Positions 47,401 to 54,400 of a stretch of DNA of 64,000 nt are shown in pieces. The notes under the pieces were generated by a model. The model ran no database searches and had not been told where the DNA came from. It saw nothing but the letters and a program-made list of their open reading frames with translations. Position numbers and translations under genes: made by a program. The number at the start of each line of letters is the position of its first letter. Position 1 is the first letter of the stretch. The DNA comes from Branchiostoma floridae (Eukaryota > Chordata > Leptocardii > Amphioxiformes > Branchiostomatidae), in contig NC_049981.1 of NCBI RefSeq assembly GCF_000003815.2, forward strand, positions 17,299,115 through 17,363,114. Direction: 5' to 3'.

Positions 47401-49721
47401 AATGGAAACAGAAATGTCACGAAACGAGCAAAAATCATGTTTGACAGATGGAAGAGGAAAAGAGTTAGGTAAGAAGGGTTGCAAATTTACTTTTAGCCTA
47501 GTCGCTATTAGCCGTGGGTAAAGCACGATGACAAATATACTACGCAAAGTTTTGGTATAATGGTACAATGTTATTGTAATCATGTGCCAGGTCTTTAATG
47601 ATGATAACTGGCGATACGTTCCTGACACGCACTGATCTGTGGGAGCCGGGACGGCGGCAGACATCGACTTCCTGTCACCTCTGACCCTTCTGATGCCACA
47701 CATCCCGAAGATCAGTGCATGCCGGTCATATAAGTGAAAATTATTAATGAACACCCATAGGCACTATCGATGTTTTAAATTACCATTTTGCGTTCGAAAA
47801 AGGGGAGAATAAGCAATCTACTTGTTCTATTGTGAAACAAGATACCATGATGATTAAACGATCTTTGAAACTTGGGAAACATAGCAACTAAAATGTTAAC
47901 TAACCAATGAAAATATATCATTTTGTCTTCCAGGATACCCCCAGACATCCGGGAATCTGTCATCCACGTGGGGATCTCAGCAGGAGACGAGAACGTGTGG
48001 TGGCATGTGTGGAAGCAGAGTAACGCAAGCGCCATTTCGGCACAGGATCGCCAAATATTCCTCTGTGGTCTCGCCGCGTCACAACAGGAGTGGGTTCTGT
48101 GGAGGTTAATATTTTCATTGGTTAGTTAACATGTTAGTTGATATGTTAACCAAGTTTTAAAGAAGACTTTAAACATAATGGTATCTTATTTTGCCTTTAA
48201 TTTTTCCGAATAGATGACAAATGATAATTTGTTTCATCATAAGATAGTAAGCGAAATCAACACCATGTCTATTCAGGTTTTAATTTCTATTAATGTAGAT
48301 ATCATGTACGTAGAATAAAACTACCTTTAGTGTGTTTACATGCTAATTTAAGAATTGAAATACAATAGACGCAACGTGTACTTTTCAGATATCTTCGTTA
48401 TATTTTCGAAGAAAAAGGCATCACGGTGCAAGAAGCAAGTTTGATATTCAAGTGCGTGACTCAAACTAAAGTCGGCAGAGAGACAGCCTGGAAATTCGTC
48501 CAAGGGAACTGGGAGAAACTTACATCAAAGTGAGTATAGTCAAGTCATGCATAATCTCATATATAGTTACTATGCAGTATACAAAGCGATTTGATATTCA
48601 TAGAATTATTTTTTTGTAACTAGATAAAAGATAAATGCTATCTTTAAGTCCGGACTGAAAAGGTGGGTTAACACTGAACAACTATTGATAATTACTACAT
48701 TTGGATAAGTATTATTTATACATACGTTCGTGCACAATAAGAAGTAAAATATTACGAATTTCAGGCAGCAGAATGTTTTAGATCAGTAATCTGATTGAAT
48801 ATTTCGTGTCATTGTAGAAAGGTGGCATAATGTGGCCATGTTTCTTGGGGCAGTTGACGCAAAATCGACAGATTCTGGAATCAAATCCTGAACAGGCCTA
48901 GAGATGTTGTAGCCCTTTTGAAGGGTAAATAAATGAGTGTGATCTTCGAGATTTTGTAGGTATTGTGTAAAACCGGTATGATACAAACAATAATTTACTA
49001 ACAGATATACGACTTGCGCTAATTTTTGCTTACACCATGTATTCAGATACGCTGATGTCCCGTCCTTACTAAAGGCTATCATCCAATCAACGTTAACGGG
49101 TCTATCGACGGATCAACACTTTCAACAGGTATCATGTTACTACAACTGTGGGGGGTTCTCAAGTGATGTTATCGAAGGGCAGTTGGCTACATCGAGTAGA
49201 TGCAAATGATATCTAAACAGTCACTGTGTGACTTATCTAATTAAATTGATAGTATCGCCGTAAAAATTGTAAGCCGATTTGACATGTATAAAACGACAAC
49301 ATCTCCTAATGCTATTAGAAGACTGTACTTTAAGAATGTGCTTTTGACGTACGGTTTTGCAACAACTGCGTAAATGTATGCTATCTGGCGTGTGCATTAC
49401 TTAGATACAATAGAAAAGGACATTAGAACGTATAGATGACTGTATATAGCTATTTTTAGATAGTATAGAGCTATTCTTAGACAGATGAAGTCAATTTCCT
49501 ATGGGGATGACTATGATGTAAATCGAACTTTTCTGTGTTGATTTCAGCTGGAACACTTCTCAAGTTCAGTACAAGAAAAGTATCTCAGAGATCTGTTAGA
49601 TGACGCCGTGCACGCTACGAGACTGAACCAGAGGTATATTGACAGAAACATGCCTTACCTCCAGGACTGGTTAAAGGTGCCGTGTGCAACACGTGTGGAC
49701 ACAAGAGAAACAAACCCCTAA
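10761..49721 (+). CDS. gene A: M1-family aminopeptidase-like type II membrane protein, predicted pseudoenzyme (19 exons, 996 aa)
   Basis: Nineteen exons join in frame at GT-AG junctions (10761-11467, 36468-36577, 37230-37396, 38247-38373, 39082-39236, 39980-40093, 41517-41639, 42483-42548, 43000-43065, 43499-43680, 43899-43972, 44349-44479, 45378-45433, 45982-46150, 47293-47468, 47934-48104, 48389-48529, 49047-49128, 49548-49721). Residues 1-52 form an acidic cytoplasmic tail, 53-75 a transmembrane anchor, 76-113 a stalk, and 114 onward the M1 ectodomain (LPEYLLPYNYKVKL at 114-127, FPCMDDP at 252-258, WWDDLWLTEALS at 432-443, MEPWVTQLGYPYV in exon 10, GFYRVNYD in exon 12, C-terminal helical domain in exons 13-19). 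Active M1 enzymes need GAMEN, HEXXH-18X-E and a catalytic Tyr. Here these are PSSDY (381-385), KAVAH (417-421) and Gly499; only Glu440 is kept. The protein should therefore lack peptidase activity. A receptor, scaffold or ligand-sequestering role is inference. Paralogue: gene B. Confidence 0.93.
11468..15190 (+). other. gene A intron 1, first part: nothing recognised
   Basis: AT-rich intronic sequence without a supported ORF, RNA gene or transposon. Intron 1 as a whole runs 11468-36467 (25 kb) and is by far the largest in the gene; its repeats are listed separately. Confidence 0.6.
15205..15475 (+). mobile_element. putative tRNA-derived SINE
   Basis: A tRNA-like head (GTCTCATTAGAC near 15223, box A-like; GGGGTTCGATTTCC near 15251, box B-like, with little between them) is followed by a body with AAATGGGTACCTG and GGGAAGGTAAAAGGCGG blocks. 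It ends in an A-run and a CTATTGAACTACCTTTACC tail, the layout of a SINE with a short simple tail. The family name and exact ends are not certain. Confidence 0.5.
15545..15695 (-). pseudogene. C2H2 zinc-finger remnant (three degenerate linker units)
   Basis: Read on the - strand, GGTGATCTGAAGATCCACCT followed by ACTCACACAGGGGAGAAACCC translates as GDLKIHLRTHTGEKP, the end of one C2H2 finger and the canonical linker. A second unit reads GDLKIHLWTHAGEKP and a third is more decayed (TRTVEKL). Units repeat every ~61-62 bp rather than the 84 bp of an intact finger, the Cys pairs are missing, and stops intervene. A fossil, not a working gene. Confidence 0.75.
15701..23400 (+). other. gene A intron 1, middle part: only simple repeats seen
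   Basis: No supported gene. A short (TTTG)n tract lies at 22363-22388. TGACGTCA-type sites occur singly near 22756 and 23311. Everything else appears to be unique, AT-rich intron. Confidence 0.55.
23400..23725 (-). repeat. dispersed repeat, copy 2
   Basis: Reverse complement of the repeat at 345-1000. Shared blocks in order include the GGTATGGTGAAATATATTG end, the CTTTCTCCTGTCAAAT region, CCTGGACCGAATGACTTGAA, ATCTGCCTTTAAAATGATTT and the GGCCCCCTGTACCCTGG region. Two copies on opposite strands show it is mobile or otherwise dispersed. The shared end near 349 / 23722 may be a true element terminus. Confidence 0.7.
24161..25111. mobile_element. piggyBac-like MITE (TTAA target sites, ~951 bp)
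   Basis: It begins TTAA-CCCTATTCAGACCGGG and ends in the reverse complement followed by TTAA (25108-25111). Inverted similarity extends inward through the ATAGGACTT-type block and the GGGCCACCAAATTT block for about 110 bp. A TTAA duplication and TIRs starting CCC are the signature of the piggyBac superfamily. There is no transposase ORF, so it is non-autonomous. A diverged relative lies at 31213-31954. Confidence 0.8.
24500..24945 (+). promoter_or_regulatory. cluster of TGACGTCA (CRE/ATF-type) palindromes inside the MITE
   Basis: Perfect TGACGTCA octamers occur at 24500, 24738, 24751, 24762 and 24911, with near matches TTACGTCA at 24922 and 24932 and further ACGTCA half-sites to about 24955. 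This octamer is the consensus site for CREB/ATF bZIP factors. Whether these bind anything here is untested, and part of the pattern may come from local duplication of a short motif within the transposon. Confidence 0.45.
25602..25669. repeat. left terminal hairpin of the foldback element
   Basis: Arms starting GGGTTGTACTAATAGCTCC at 25602 pair perfectly over 26 bases with the segment ending at 25669. The loop holds further CCATGGAGCCAGCTCC repeats that can pair among themselves. Confidence 0.85.
25785..26925 (+). repeat. tandem array, ~106-113 bp unit, about ten copies
   Basis: TATACAATTGGTTCTCGTCA recurs at about 25878, 25989, 26101, 26214, 26320, 26432, 26539, 26651, 26762 and 26872. Each unit also holds CCGCTATGGGGCCGCCCTTG and ACAAGTTTCATGGAGCCAGC. 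Units differ mainly by presence or absence of a TTTATAT segment (106-107 versus 110-113 bp). Neighbouring copies are almost identical, so the array is young or homogenised. ORFs reading through it are repeat artefacts. Confidence 0.92.
26926..27465. other. unique loop sequence of the foldback element
   Basis: About 540 bp of non-repeated sequence between the left array and the gap. Short open frames only; nothing recognised. If an autonomous element exists, its gene would sit in this loop and be partly hidden by the gap. Confidence 0.5.
27466..28065. other. assembly gap (600 N)
   Basis: Six hundred N between the two inverted arrays. Open frames drawn across it are meaningless. Confidence 0.98.
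28066..28960 (-). repeat. tandem array, ~117 bp unit, inverted relative of the left array
   Basis: GTATTCAAAGTGCGTAGAGG recurs near 28151, 28268 and 28385, then with drift near 28500, 28612 and 28735, decaying toward 28960. In reverse complement the unit reads CTTTGAAT-ATACA-CGTCACC-CGCTAT-CTTGTAAAC in the same order as the left-hand unit. The first three copies are nearly identical, later ones diverged, so the array grows at its gap-proximal end. Confidence 0.88.
29034..29101. repeat. right terminal hairpin of the foldback element
   Basis: Inverted counterpart of 25602-25669: near-palindrome with GTATTAATACCTCCATGGAGC at the left and its complement ending GGTATTAGTACAACCC at the right. CCATGG cores are repeated three times. 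Confidence 0.82.
29450..29725 (+). repeat. hairpin-rich degenerate minisatellite (TTCCAGGCCT / TCCAAGCCT)
   Basis: TCCAAGCCT, TCCTGGAA and TTCCAGGCCT blocks alternate about every 25-50 bp (around 29495, 29557, 29570, 29588, 29618, 29628, 29676 and 29698). The CCTGGAA / TTCCAGG pairs can fold on themselves. It lies just outside the foldback element. An open frame at 29414-29785 is explained by the repeat. Confidence 0.6.
29726..31212 (+). other. gene A intron 1: nothing recognised
   Basis: No supported gene or RNA. Only short open frames. Confidence 0.5.
31213..31954. mobile_element. decayed relative of the 24161-25111 MITE
   Basis: CCTTATTCTGACC, CCGCATAACTCTTGAACGGC-like, CTACCAAACTTGGT, AAAATATTGTT, GTTGCCATGGCAAC, TTTTGCCAAAAAT, TTTTATGCTAATTTCATGA and CAAAGATGGC blocks follow the same order as in the element at 24161. 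The right end is GAGGGTTAA at 31946-31954. The left TTAA is lost. Much older copy than the first. Confidence 0.65.
31955..36150 (+). other. gene A intron 1, last part: nothing recognised
   Basis: No supported gene, RNA or transposon. Short open frames near 32072-32307 have no recognisable product. Confidence 0.5.
36155..36467 (+). repeat. tandem array of 3' splice-site modules at the end of intron 1
   Basis: A ~40-57 bp unit (TGTGAATGTTGTGTG, pyrimidine run, CAG, GCAGATGTGTG) is repeated about seven times. AG ends fall at 36180, 36237, 36291, 36336, 36382, 36422 and 36467. The last is the true acceptor of exon 2, fixed by frame and by the paralogue. Several upstream copies (for example TATTTTCCAG at 36180 and 36336) match acceptor consensus equally well. 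Confidence 0.8.
36468..36577 (+). CDS. gene A exon 2: FPC-D-DP block
   Basis: Residues 236-272 (codon 273 split). Contains KPMGARYVFPCMDDPAMKAT, the family's AR-x-FPCFDEP-KA-F block with DEP changed to DDP. Acceptor TTTTTCAG is the last of a tandem series of similar sites. Same length (110 bp) and phases as gene B exon 2. Confidence 0.95.
37230..37396 (+). CDS. gene A exon 3
   Basis: Residues 273-328. Contains DGWVREEFYRTPKMSTHLLG, matching the family block where FE-T--MSTYLLAF-V- closes the N-terminal domain. Acceptor ATACCAG, donor GTGAGT. 167 bp, identical to gene B exon 3. Confidence 0.95.
38247..38373 (+). CDS. gene A exon 4
   Basis: Residues 329-370 (codon 371 split), starting VRVWAPFDPEENPSVEVALN, the family's -RVWA-P- strand entering the catalytic domain. 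Acceptor TTTTTCAG, donor GTATAA. 127 bp in both genes. Confidence 0.95.
39082..39236 (+). CDS. gene A exon 5: degenerate GAMEN and HEXXH
   Basis: Residues 371-422. The position of GAMENWGL reads PSSDYCGL (381-388) and the HEXXH position reads KAVAH (417-421). The first zinc His is Lys and the catalytic Glu is Ala. RE at 392-393 (family TYRE) and the downstream WFG in exon 6 anchor the alignment. Two cysteines (398, 411) are 13 residues apart, as in gene B. Donor CACAAC|GTAAGG. Confidence 0.95.
39980..40093 (+). CDS. gene A exon 6: WFG to distal zinc-ligand Glu
   Basis: Residues 423-460. WFGNSVTVEWWDDLWLTEAL retains the WW-DLWL-E block. Glu440 is exactly 18 residues after His421, as in HEXXH-18X-E. 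The usual NEGFA is TEALS. Acceptor GTTTCAG, donor GTAAGT. Confidence 0.95.
41086..41284. mobile_element. 199 bp MITE in gene A intron 6
   Basis: CACCGGCCTCTCTGTGGGCA at 41086 is repeated as its exact reverse complement ending at 41284. The arms continue inward through AAGTTGTT and GTGACAGGGAG blocks for about 60 bp. No target duplication is evident at the flanks and no coding capacity; superfamily not assigned. Confidence 0.78.
41517..41639 (+). CDS. gene A exon 7
   Basis: Residues 461-501, ending PAVGGK. With the next exon's G this aligns to the family's YSKG, placing Gly499 where the catalytic Tyr sits. A second in-frame acceptor 12 bp downstream is possible; I chose the upstream one because the gene B exon extends to the same point. 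Donor AAG|GTGAAT. Confidence 0.85.
42483..42548 (+). CDS. gene A exon 8
   Basis: Residues 502-523: GIGLLRMLDTIISDKEFLKA, matching the family block KGA-VLRML---L----F. Acceptor TTTTACAG, donor GTAAAT. Too short to appear as an ORF of its own; found by phase and alignment. Confidence 0.9.
43000..43065 (+). CDS. gene A exon 9
   Basis: Residues 524-545: NVLARFSHDNMNRSQFWDAV, where the family has Y---Y-Y-NA---DLW--L. Acceptor CCCTCAG, donor GAG|GTGAGC. Confidence 0.9.
43499..43680 (+). CDS. gene A exon 10
   Basis: Residues 546-605 (606 split). MEPWVTQLGYPYVSIGRYQE matches the family's M--W--Q-G-PV-----, the linker out of the catalytic domain. Acceptor CCCCACAG, donor GTAGGT. Confidence 0.94.
43899..43972 (+). 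CDS. gene A exon 11
   Basis: Residues 606-630 (631 split): WEIPVTWKSEGQTD region, matching the beta-sandwich W-VP-T. Acceptor TTTTTCAG, donor GTACGT. 74 bp in both genes. Confidence 0.92.
44349..44479 (+). CDS. gene A exon 12
   Basis: Residues 631-674. WVLGNSDSRGFYRVNYDNKN matches the strongly conserved W---N----G-YRVNYD--NW. Acceptor CCATCAG, donor ACA|GTAATTTG; the paralogue's donor is the same octamer. 131 bp in both genes. Confidence 0.95.
45378..45433 (+). CDS. gene A exon 13
   Basis: Residues 675-692 (693 split): LLEPSVRAVLIDDAFNNVR, the family's I----RA-L-DDAF-LA. An alternative donor five bases upstream would break the frame with exon 14, so AAG|GTGAGC is used. 56 bp in both genes. 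Confidence 0.9.
45982..46150 (+). CDS. gene A exon 14
   Basis: Residues 693-749. IPTAMEMTRYLDKEENYVPW matches the C-terminal helical domain block L-LT-YL--E--Y-PW-A. Acceptor TTCTTTAG, donor CTACAG|GTTAGC. Confidence 0.93.
46487..47193. mobile_element. Tc1/mariner-like non-autonomous element in gene A intron 14
   Basis: GAGTCCATTCCAAGACACC at 46487 is mirrored by GGTGGCTTGGAATGGACTC ending at 47193 (one mismatch in 19). The dinucleotide TA flanks both ends (46485-46486 and 47194-47195), as expected for Tc1/mariner insertion. Length 707 bp, very AT-rich, no transposase ORF. Assignment rests on the TA duplication alone. Confidence 0.72.
47293..47468 (+). CDS. gene A exon 15
   Basis: Residues 750-807, helical domain. 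Contains the AC-NG segment (ACQNGNRNV) typical of the family's repeat of helices, and NVT as a possible glycosylation site. Acceptor TTTTTGCAG, donor GTAAGA. 176 bp in both genes. Confidence 0.92.
47934..48104 (+). CDS. gene A exon 16
   Basis: Residues 808-864. IPPDIRESVIHVGISAGDEN followed by VWWHVWKQ and a DRQIFLCGLAAS segment, as in the family's P-LR--VY--GI--G----W-F-W--F and L--ALA-S. Donor TGGAG|GTTAAT. Confidence 0.93.
48389..48529 (+). CDS. gene A exon 17
   Basis: Residues 865-911. GRETAWKFVQGNWEKL matches G---AW-F---NW--L of the family. Acceptor CTTTTCAG, donor GTGAGT. 141 bp in both genes. Confidence 0.94.
49047..49128 (+). CDS. gene A exon 18
   Basis: Residues 912-939: YADVPSLLKAIIQSTLTGLS and a short tail, matching F----L-----------T--EL. 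Acceptor TATTCAG, donor CAG|GTATCA. 82 bp in both genes. Confidence 0.9.
49548..49721 (+). CDS. gene A exon 19, terminal
   Basis: Residues 940-996 and the TAA stop at 49719-49721. The end (NMPYLQDWLK and a short hydrophilic tail) corresponds to the family's terminal helix where --NI-W--------WL is usual. Acceptor ATTTCAG. Confidence 0.92.
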   Translation: MEHFSSSVQEKYLRDLLDDAVHATRLNQRYIDRNMPYLQDWLKVPCATRVDTRETNP

Positions 49722-50440
49722 GCGAAATATCATAACTCATACGGTTTCTTCTGATGATAAACTATATATCATTGGTCGAAGGGTTCGTCAAAATCCTTCG
49801 GGAAGAAAAAACAACATTGGGTTGGATTGGACGTCTGACCATTTCAATTCCTTGTCATTCTTATCACCACTGGATCACCGCTGCATTGTTGATGATAGAA
49901 GACGTGGTATCATGCTGCCGGGAAGGTTTTTTGTTAACGAAGCGCCACCTATCGCGTATCGTTGGTGCTACAGGGAACGGCCGACTGAAGCTGCCAAATC
50001 ACCTCGTGTCAAACCAGTTGTTTCAAGCTACAAACGTAATTTCAGTATGATTGATGAATACATATCTAGTTAACATCTTGAGATGTGGTAATAAGATGGA
50101 GGGACGTAGACTTTCTATTCGTCTTGTTTATATTTGATTTTATGTTTTATGTTGGCCGTATTATACCATCATTATAAAAAAGGTTGGAGTACTACGAAAA
50201 GTTTTTTCACTGCAATCATAAAAGATACGATCAACTTCATGCAATATCGACACATTTTGTCAAGGGTAAGACCATCGTACGACACTCTCGTTTTGTTTTG
50301 TACTTGTAAGCGTGATCATAAACGTTGCCGTCCTTGTGCTTTTCGCTGCTATGTAGTTGTGGACAATGGATAGATGATATGCAAGGTAATCAGACTTCAT
50401 CGTTTACAACTGGTCAATAAAAGAAAGTGAATTCTTACCA
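49722..50440 (+). other. gene A 3' UTR with poly(A) signal
   Basis: The first AATAAA after the stop codon is at 50416-50421, giving a 3' UTR of roughly 700 nt if used. An open frame at 49684-50073 starts inside exon 19 in another frame and is not supported as coding. Confidence 0.6.
50416..50421 (+). terminator. AATAAA poly(A) signal, gene A
   Basis: Canonical hexamer about 700 nt beyond the TAA of gene A; no earlier AATAAA was seen downstream of the stop. Confidence 0.55.
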
Positions 50441-51235
50441 ACCTCGTATGTTTTACTGATTTTACCAGTGTATAATGCTTGAGTCGTCTAAGCAATTTCA
50501 AAGTATTTCCAGACACAATTAGCTGGTCAAAGTCTTCCCCATACCTTTTGGCCTGTAGGGAGACGAACCTCATGTAGTTTTTAATACTATGTCGATATGG
50601 GATGGATCAATGACGACTTAGACTCCGATATTCAACTGGTTTAGACTAAGTGTTTCGAACTAAACAGAGAAAGTACCATTTACCATTTTCAAGTCTTGGG
50701 CATGGCCAAGTCGGAGGCGGAACCACAAAATTCCAAAGCACAGAAAGTAATCTTTCCGCTATCTGCTGACAATCAAACAAGACAATTATTGTCGATAAAT
50801 TGATTTACGTACATTTATTAAAAAGACACCTATCTAATTCGTACAAAATGTAATTCCCAACTTTTCCTCAAGTTACCGTAATGTATGTCCGATTTCATTT
50901 TGTATATGATGAATTGTGTAACAACAATGCCATTGCATACGCTTCTCCAACTAGAATTGCATTGCTATGATTTTCCGCTGACTGGTAACATCACAAATGC
51001 AGTTTTTAAAAGCAGGCACGATATTGGTATTCATAGTCATCAACACTTGAAAAAAAGAAGATGTACAAGATCTTGTCATCTATGCTGTCCACTTGCCTAA
51101 GAATCCAGGGTAGTGGTTGATGAAGGAATACTACATTCCGATAGAGACCACGACATTTTGAAGTCTAGTCAATAGTCCTCGTAAAAAATGGATGAAGAAG
51201 TACAGAGTATCTCACTAATCAGCAGCATGGTTGTC
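50441..51235. other. space between the convergent genes
   Basis: About 0.8 kb between the likely poly(A) signals of the two genes. A second - strand AATAAA (TTTATT on +) occurs at 50814-50819 and could be an alternative end for gene B. No gene seen. Confidence 0.5.
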
Positions 51236-51241
51236 TTTATT
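51236..51241 (-). terminator. AATAAA poly(A) signal, gene B
   Basis: AATAAA on the - strand about 70 nt after the gene B stop codon. Confidence 0.65.
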
Positions 51242-51310
51242 GTTTCCGGTGAGCGACTGGGCTGACGCCTCATCCTAGATACAAGTCTGTATATAGTAAC
51301 CGTGTTGGCG

Positions 51311-51454
51311 TCATACGTCAGTTTCACCCAACCAATCAGAGACGTATTTTTCGTTTCCTGCCAGCCACCTGATGTGGAGGTCAGTCTGTTCCTCAGCCCT
51401 TTCGAGAATTCTTCGGAGACGAGGTATGTCAATAAGCTCCTTCAGCTGCCGCAG
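51311..51454 (-). CDS. gene B exon 19, terminal
   Basis: LRQLKELIDIPRLRRILERA, then IRWLAGNEKYVSDWL and the TGA stop at 51313-51311. NI-W-----WV-WL-type ending of the family. Acceptor TTCTGTAG. Ten codons shorter than in gene A. Confidence 0.92.
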   Translation of the reverse strand: MRQLKELIDIPRLRRILERAEEQTDLHIRWLAGNEKYVSDWLGETDV

Positions 51455-54400
51455 CTACAGAAAGATGTAAAAAAACAGTACCGTCTCGATTAACTTCGAC
51501 TATTTTGATTTAAATCTAACAGTATTTTACATGGCACAGTTCTTTGCGAAAGGTTTTTTTAAGAAGAGACATAGTAATAGATCATTTCTGACGGTGGACC
51601 ACTTGTAACTTTTGATCCACTGCGAGTCAGTTAAGTTTTATATGCATTATGCTATTTCATTGACAAAGAGGGGTCCTCTTTCACATTGTGCTGAAAACTA
51701 AAGCCCGCTTTTCGATAGATTCTACCTAAAGGGAAGACTTTTCAACACATGACAACAGAGTTTCGTTTTATTTGTAATCTATTAATTATTCATTTGCTAA
51801 TAGCTAGCAATAAACCAAGAAGAAAACTCTATCTAAAGAACAGAAATAGTCAGCTGGTATTGTCTTGCCTTTGGATGAGAGATTTTGATGGATTGTACCT
51901 GTTTTAGTTCATATCCTGATGTCATTTGCGATGACACTGATCGCAATATTTCTTCTTGAATTGACGGCGTGTCGGCAAACCTAATAAAACAATATCAAAA
52001 GACAAACATACACGCTAAAATGATAAATCTTATATCAAAATCGTAACGAAAAATCCATCATACTTCTTATGAAAGCTGTCTCCTATCAAGCTACATCATA
52101 TTTTGAATTGAACAGTATATAAAAAAATCATTCGTTGATTTTGGCGCAAAGTTTGAATACCTTTTTTATTCATACATTCCCCAGACACACATTTACAACT
52201 CAAAGGTTTAAAATATAATCACGCACGAGCACAGACCTTTGTTGCAATTCGCGCCAGTTGCCAAATACAAATTTCCAGGCAAGTTCTCGTCCAGCCACGG
52301 TGTCTGCCATGCTTCGAAACACTAAAGGTACGTCCTCTCTCCTGATGTTAAAACCATCCTTCGTCCACCCGAGATACCTGTACAGTGGAACAACATTACT
52401 TAATATATAAATTTGGAGTCCACCTGAAGCGTACTGCAGTCGAATGTACATTAGCACATTTGATCTTCGAGACACCTGTACACCGAAGTCTACAAGAATC
52501 AGTTACAAGTCACTGAGGATTAATCATTAAGTCCCTCTTTTCCTGTAGGTATGTAAAATTGTACTTGTTTTACAACTTAGATGACAGACATCACATCTTT
52601 ATAAAAGCAGTAGTAGTAGTAGTAGACGTAGTAGTAGTAGTGATAGAAGTAGTAATAGTAGTAGTAATAGTAGTAGTAATAGTAGTAATCCAATCTGTTC
52701 TGCTGGTGATCTTTCTTTAAATCTCTCTCCATTTTAAATAGTCTCCCTTTGGCTTCTCTCTACAAGTAGCCAAATATATTCTACGACGGCTACCTTGCTA
52801 TAAGACTGAAGCGAAGCGATCGATCCTATCGCTAATATACGGTCACATTTTACCTGTACAATATGTAGTCTTGTTGTGACGATGCTAGAACTGTCAAGAA
52901 CAGTTGGCGATCCTGTGGCGAAGTTGTTGAACTTGAGTTGTATTTTCTCCACACAAAGTTCCATTCACTTTGGCCGCCCGATGCTATCCCTTCTTGAAGT
53001 ACTGACTTTCGTATATCGGGGTCTATTCTATAAAACAATGATATATCAAGAACCTTATAAAGTGTACTAATTGTATTCCATGACAAATCACCAGACTACA
53101 ACATATAACGATTCCAACCTATGTAAGTTATTAGCTTGTGTGACAGTTATCTAAGTATCCCTAATGTTAACATGGAATGTACATTGTGTGAGCTTGTATA
53201 CAATATGAACACGTATTTTCCTTTGCTTCGTCGATACGGGAATGTCATTTGTTGTTTACATGATTTTGGATCATCACAGAAGTAAAAAAATCAATGTGGA
53301 AACTCAGTGGATGTTTCTAGATTGATGATAATTGTATACAGCACGCGTCAACAACATTTACAAGGATTGTTTAAAACAGTAGGAACGTAATCTTTGACTT
53401 TAGGCCACAATGGATCAAGAATGCACATGCGTACTCGTAATTGTGAGATGACTTGGAGAGTTTGGTATAAAGCAAAGAGCTACCTTGCTGGTTATGTCCT
53501 ACCTTTGTCTTCTTGTTCTCCATTTTCTGAATAGCTCTATGGCAGTTTTTCTCGCATTAGTGTCCCCATATCGACAAGCAGCTTCAAATAATTCCGAATA
53601 TAGTAGCCTCCTCCTGATGACGTCTTCTTGAATTTTGTATCTTCTCATGGCAACCACCACTTTATTCGATATGTAAGCCTGAAAGCAAAGCACTGACTAT
53701 ACATCTATTGCTTTATCAAATTTGCAACAAGGCAATACAGAGGGAATCCGAGGCAGCAATGCCGATGTTATGTGCAGTCAACATGCATACACTATACAGT
53801 ACATAGAATAAAACAGTACATCAACAGTACATCAAATAATACGTATTGACATATGCACAAAAGAAAGAAAAGTCATGGCCTTATGTCTCACCAGGGACGA
53901 TGGATAAGTAGTAGGAAGTACATATGCACAAAGTAATTAAAAACTTATCAACAAATCGAACGTAGCATATAATTATGGAGAGCTTAGGATGGGTTTCACC
54001 ATATGAAAAAAATGATATTAGAATGCACCGTTTATGATGTACTCTTTTTCTATTATTTTCAAGGAAAATGATTAAATGAACAAGTAACCAGGTGGGTCAG
54101 CTGATTGTGATAAAGATGGCCGACCTATGACATTACAAATAGTATGGCACCCATTGAGCCAAGGGTAAAGACGTCTTTGCTGTACAAAAGGTGTTGGTGT
54201 GGGAAGTGATGATAATTAAGGAAATAACAACAAATGAAGTACAAATGTACCGGTATCACAATAAGGAAATGTTGCCACGAAATTCATACTGAAGTACACT
54301 GTAATAAGCACGTAATCCGCCTGGAGGTGTTCTTATTCCGAGTCCTTTACACGTAATATGGTAAATCCTACAATGCCTATTCCGAGACATGCAAAAAAAG

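Larger units (their letters stand above)
47469..49547 (+). other. gene A introns 15-18
   Basis: Introns 47469-47933, 48105-48388, 48530-49046 and 49129-49547. The - strand open frames crossing this area are shadows. No further features seen. Confidence 0.6.

Noticed and set aside
49684-50073. 129-residue open frame overlapping gene A exon 19
   Set aside because: Different frame from the conserved C-terminus and lies in the 3' UTR; no similarity recognised.
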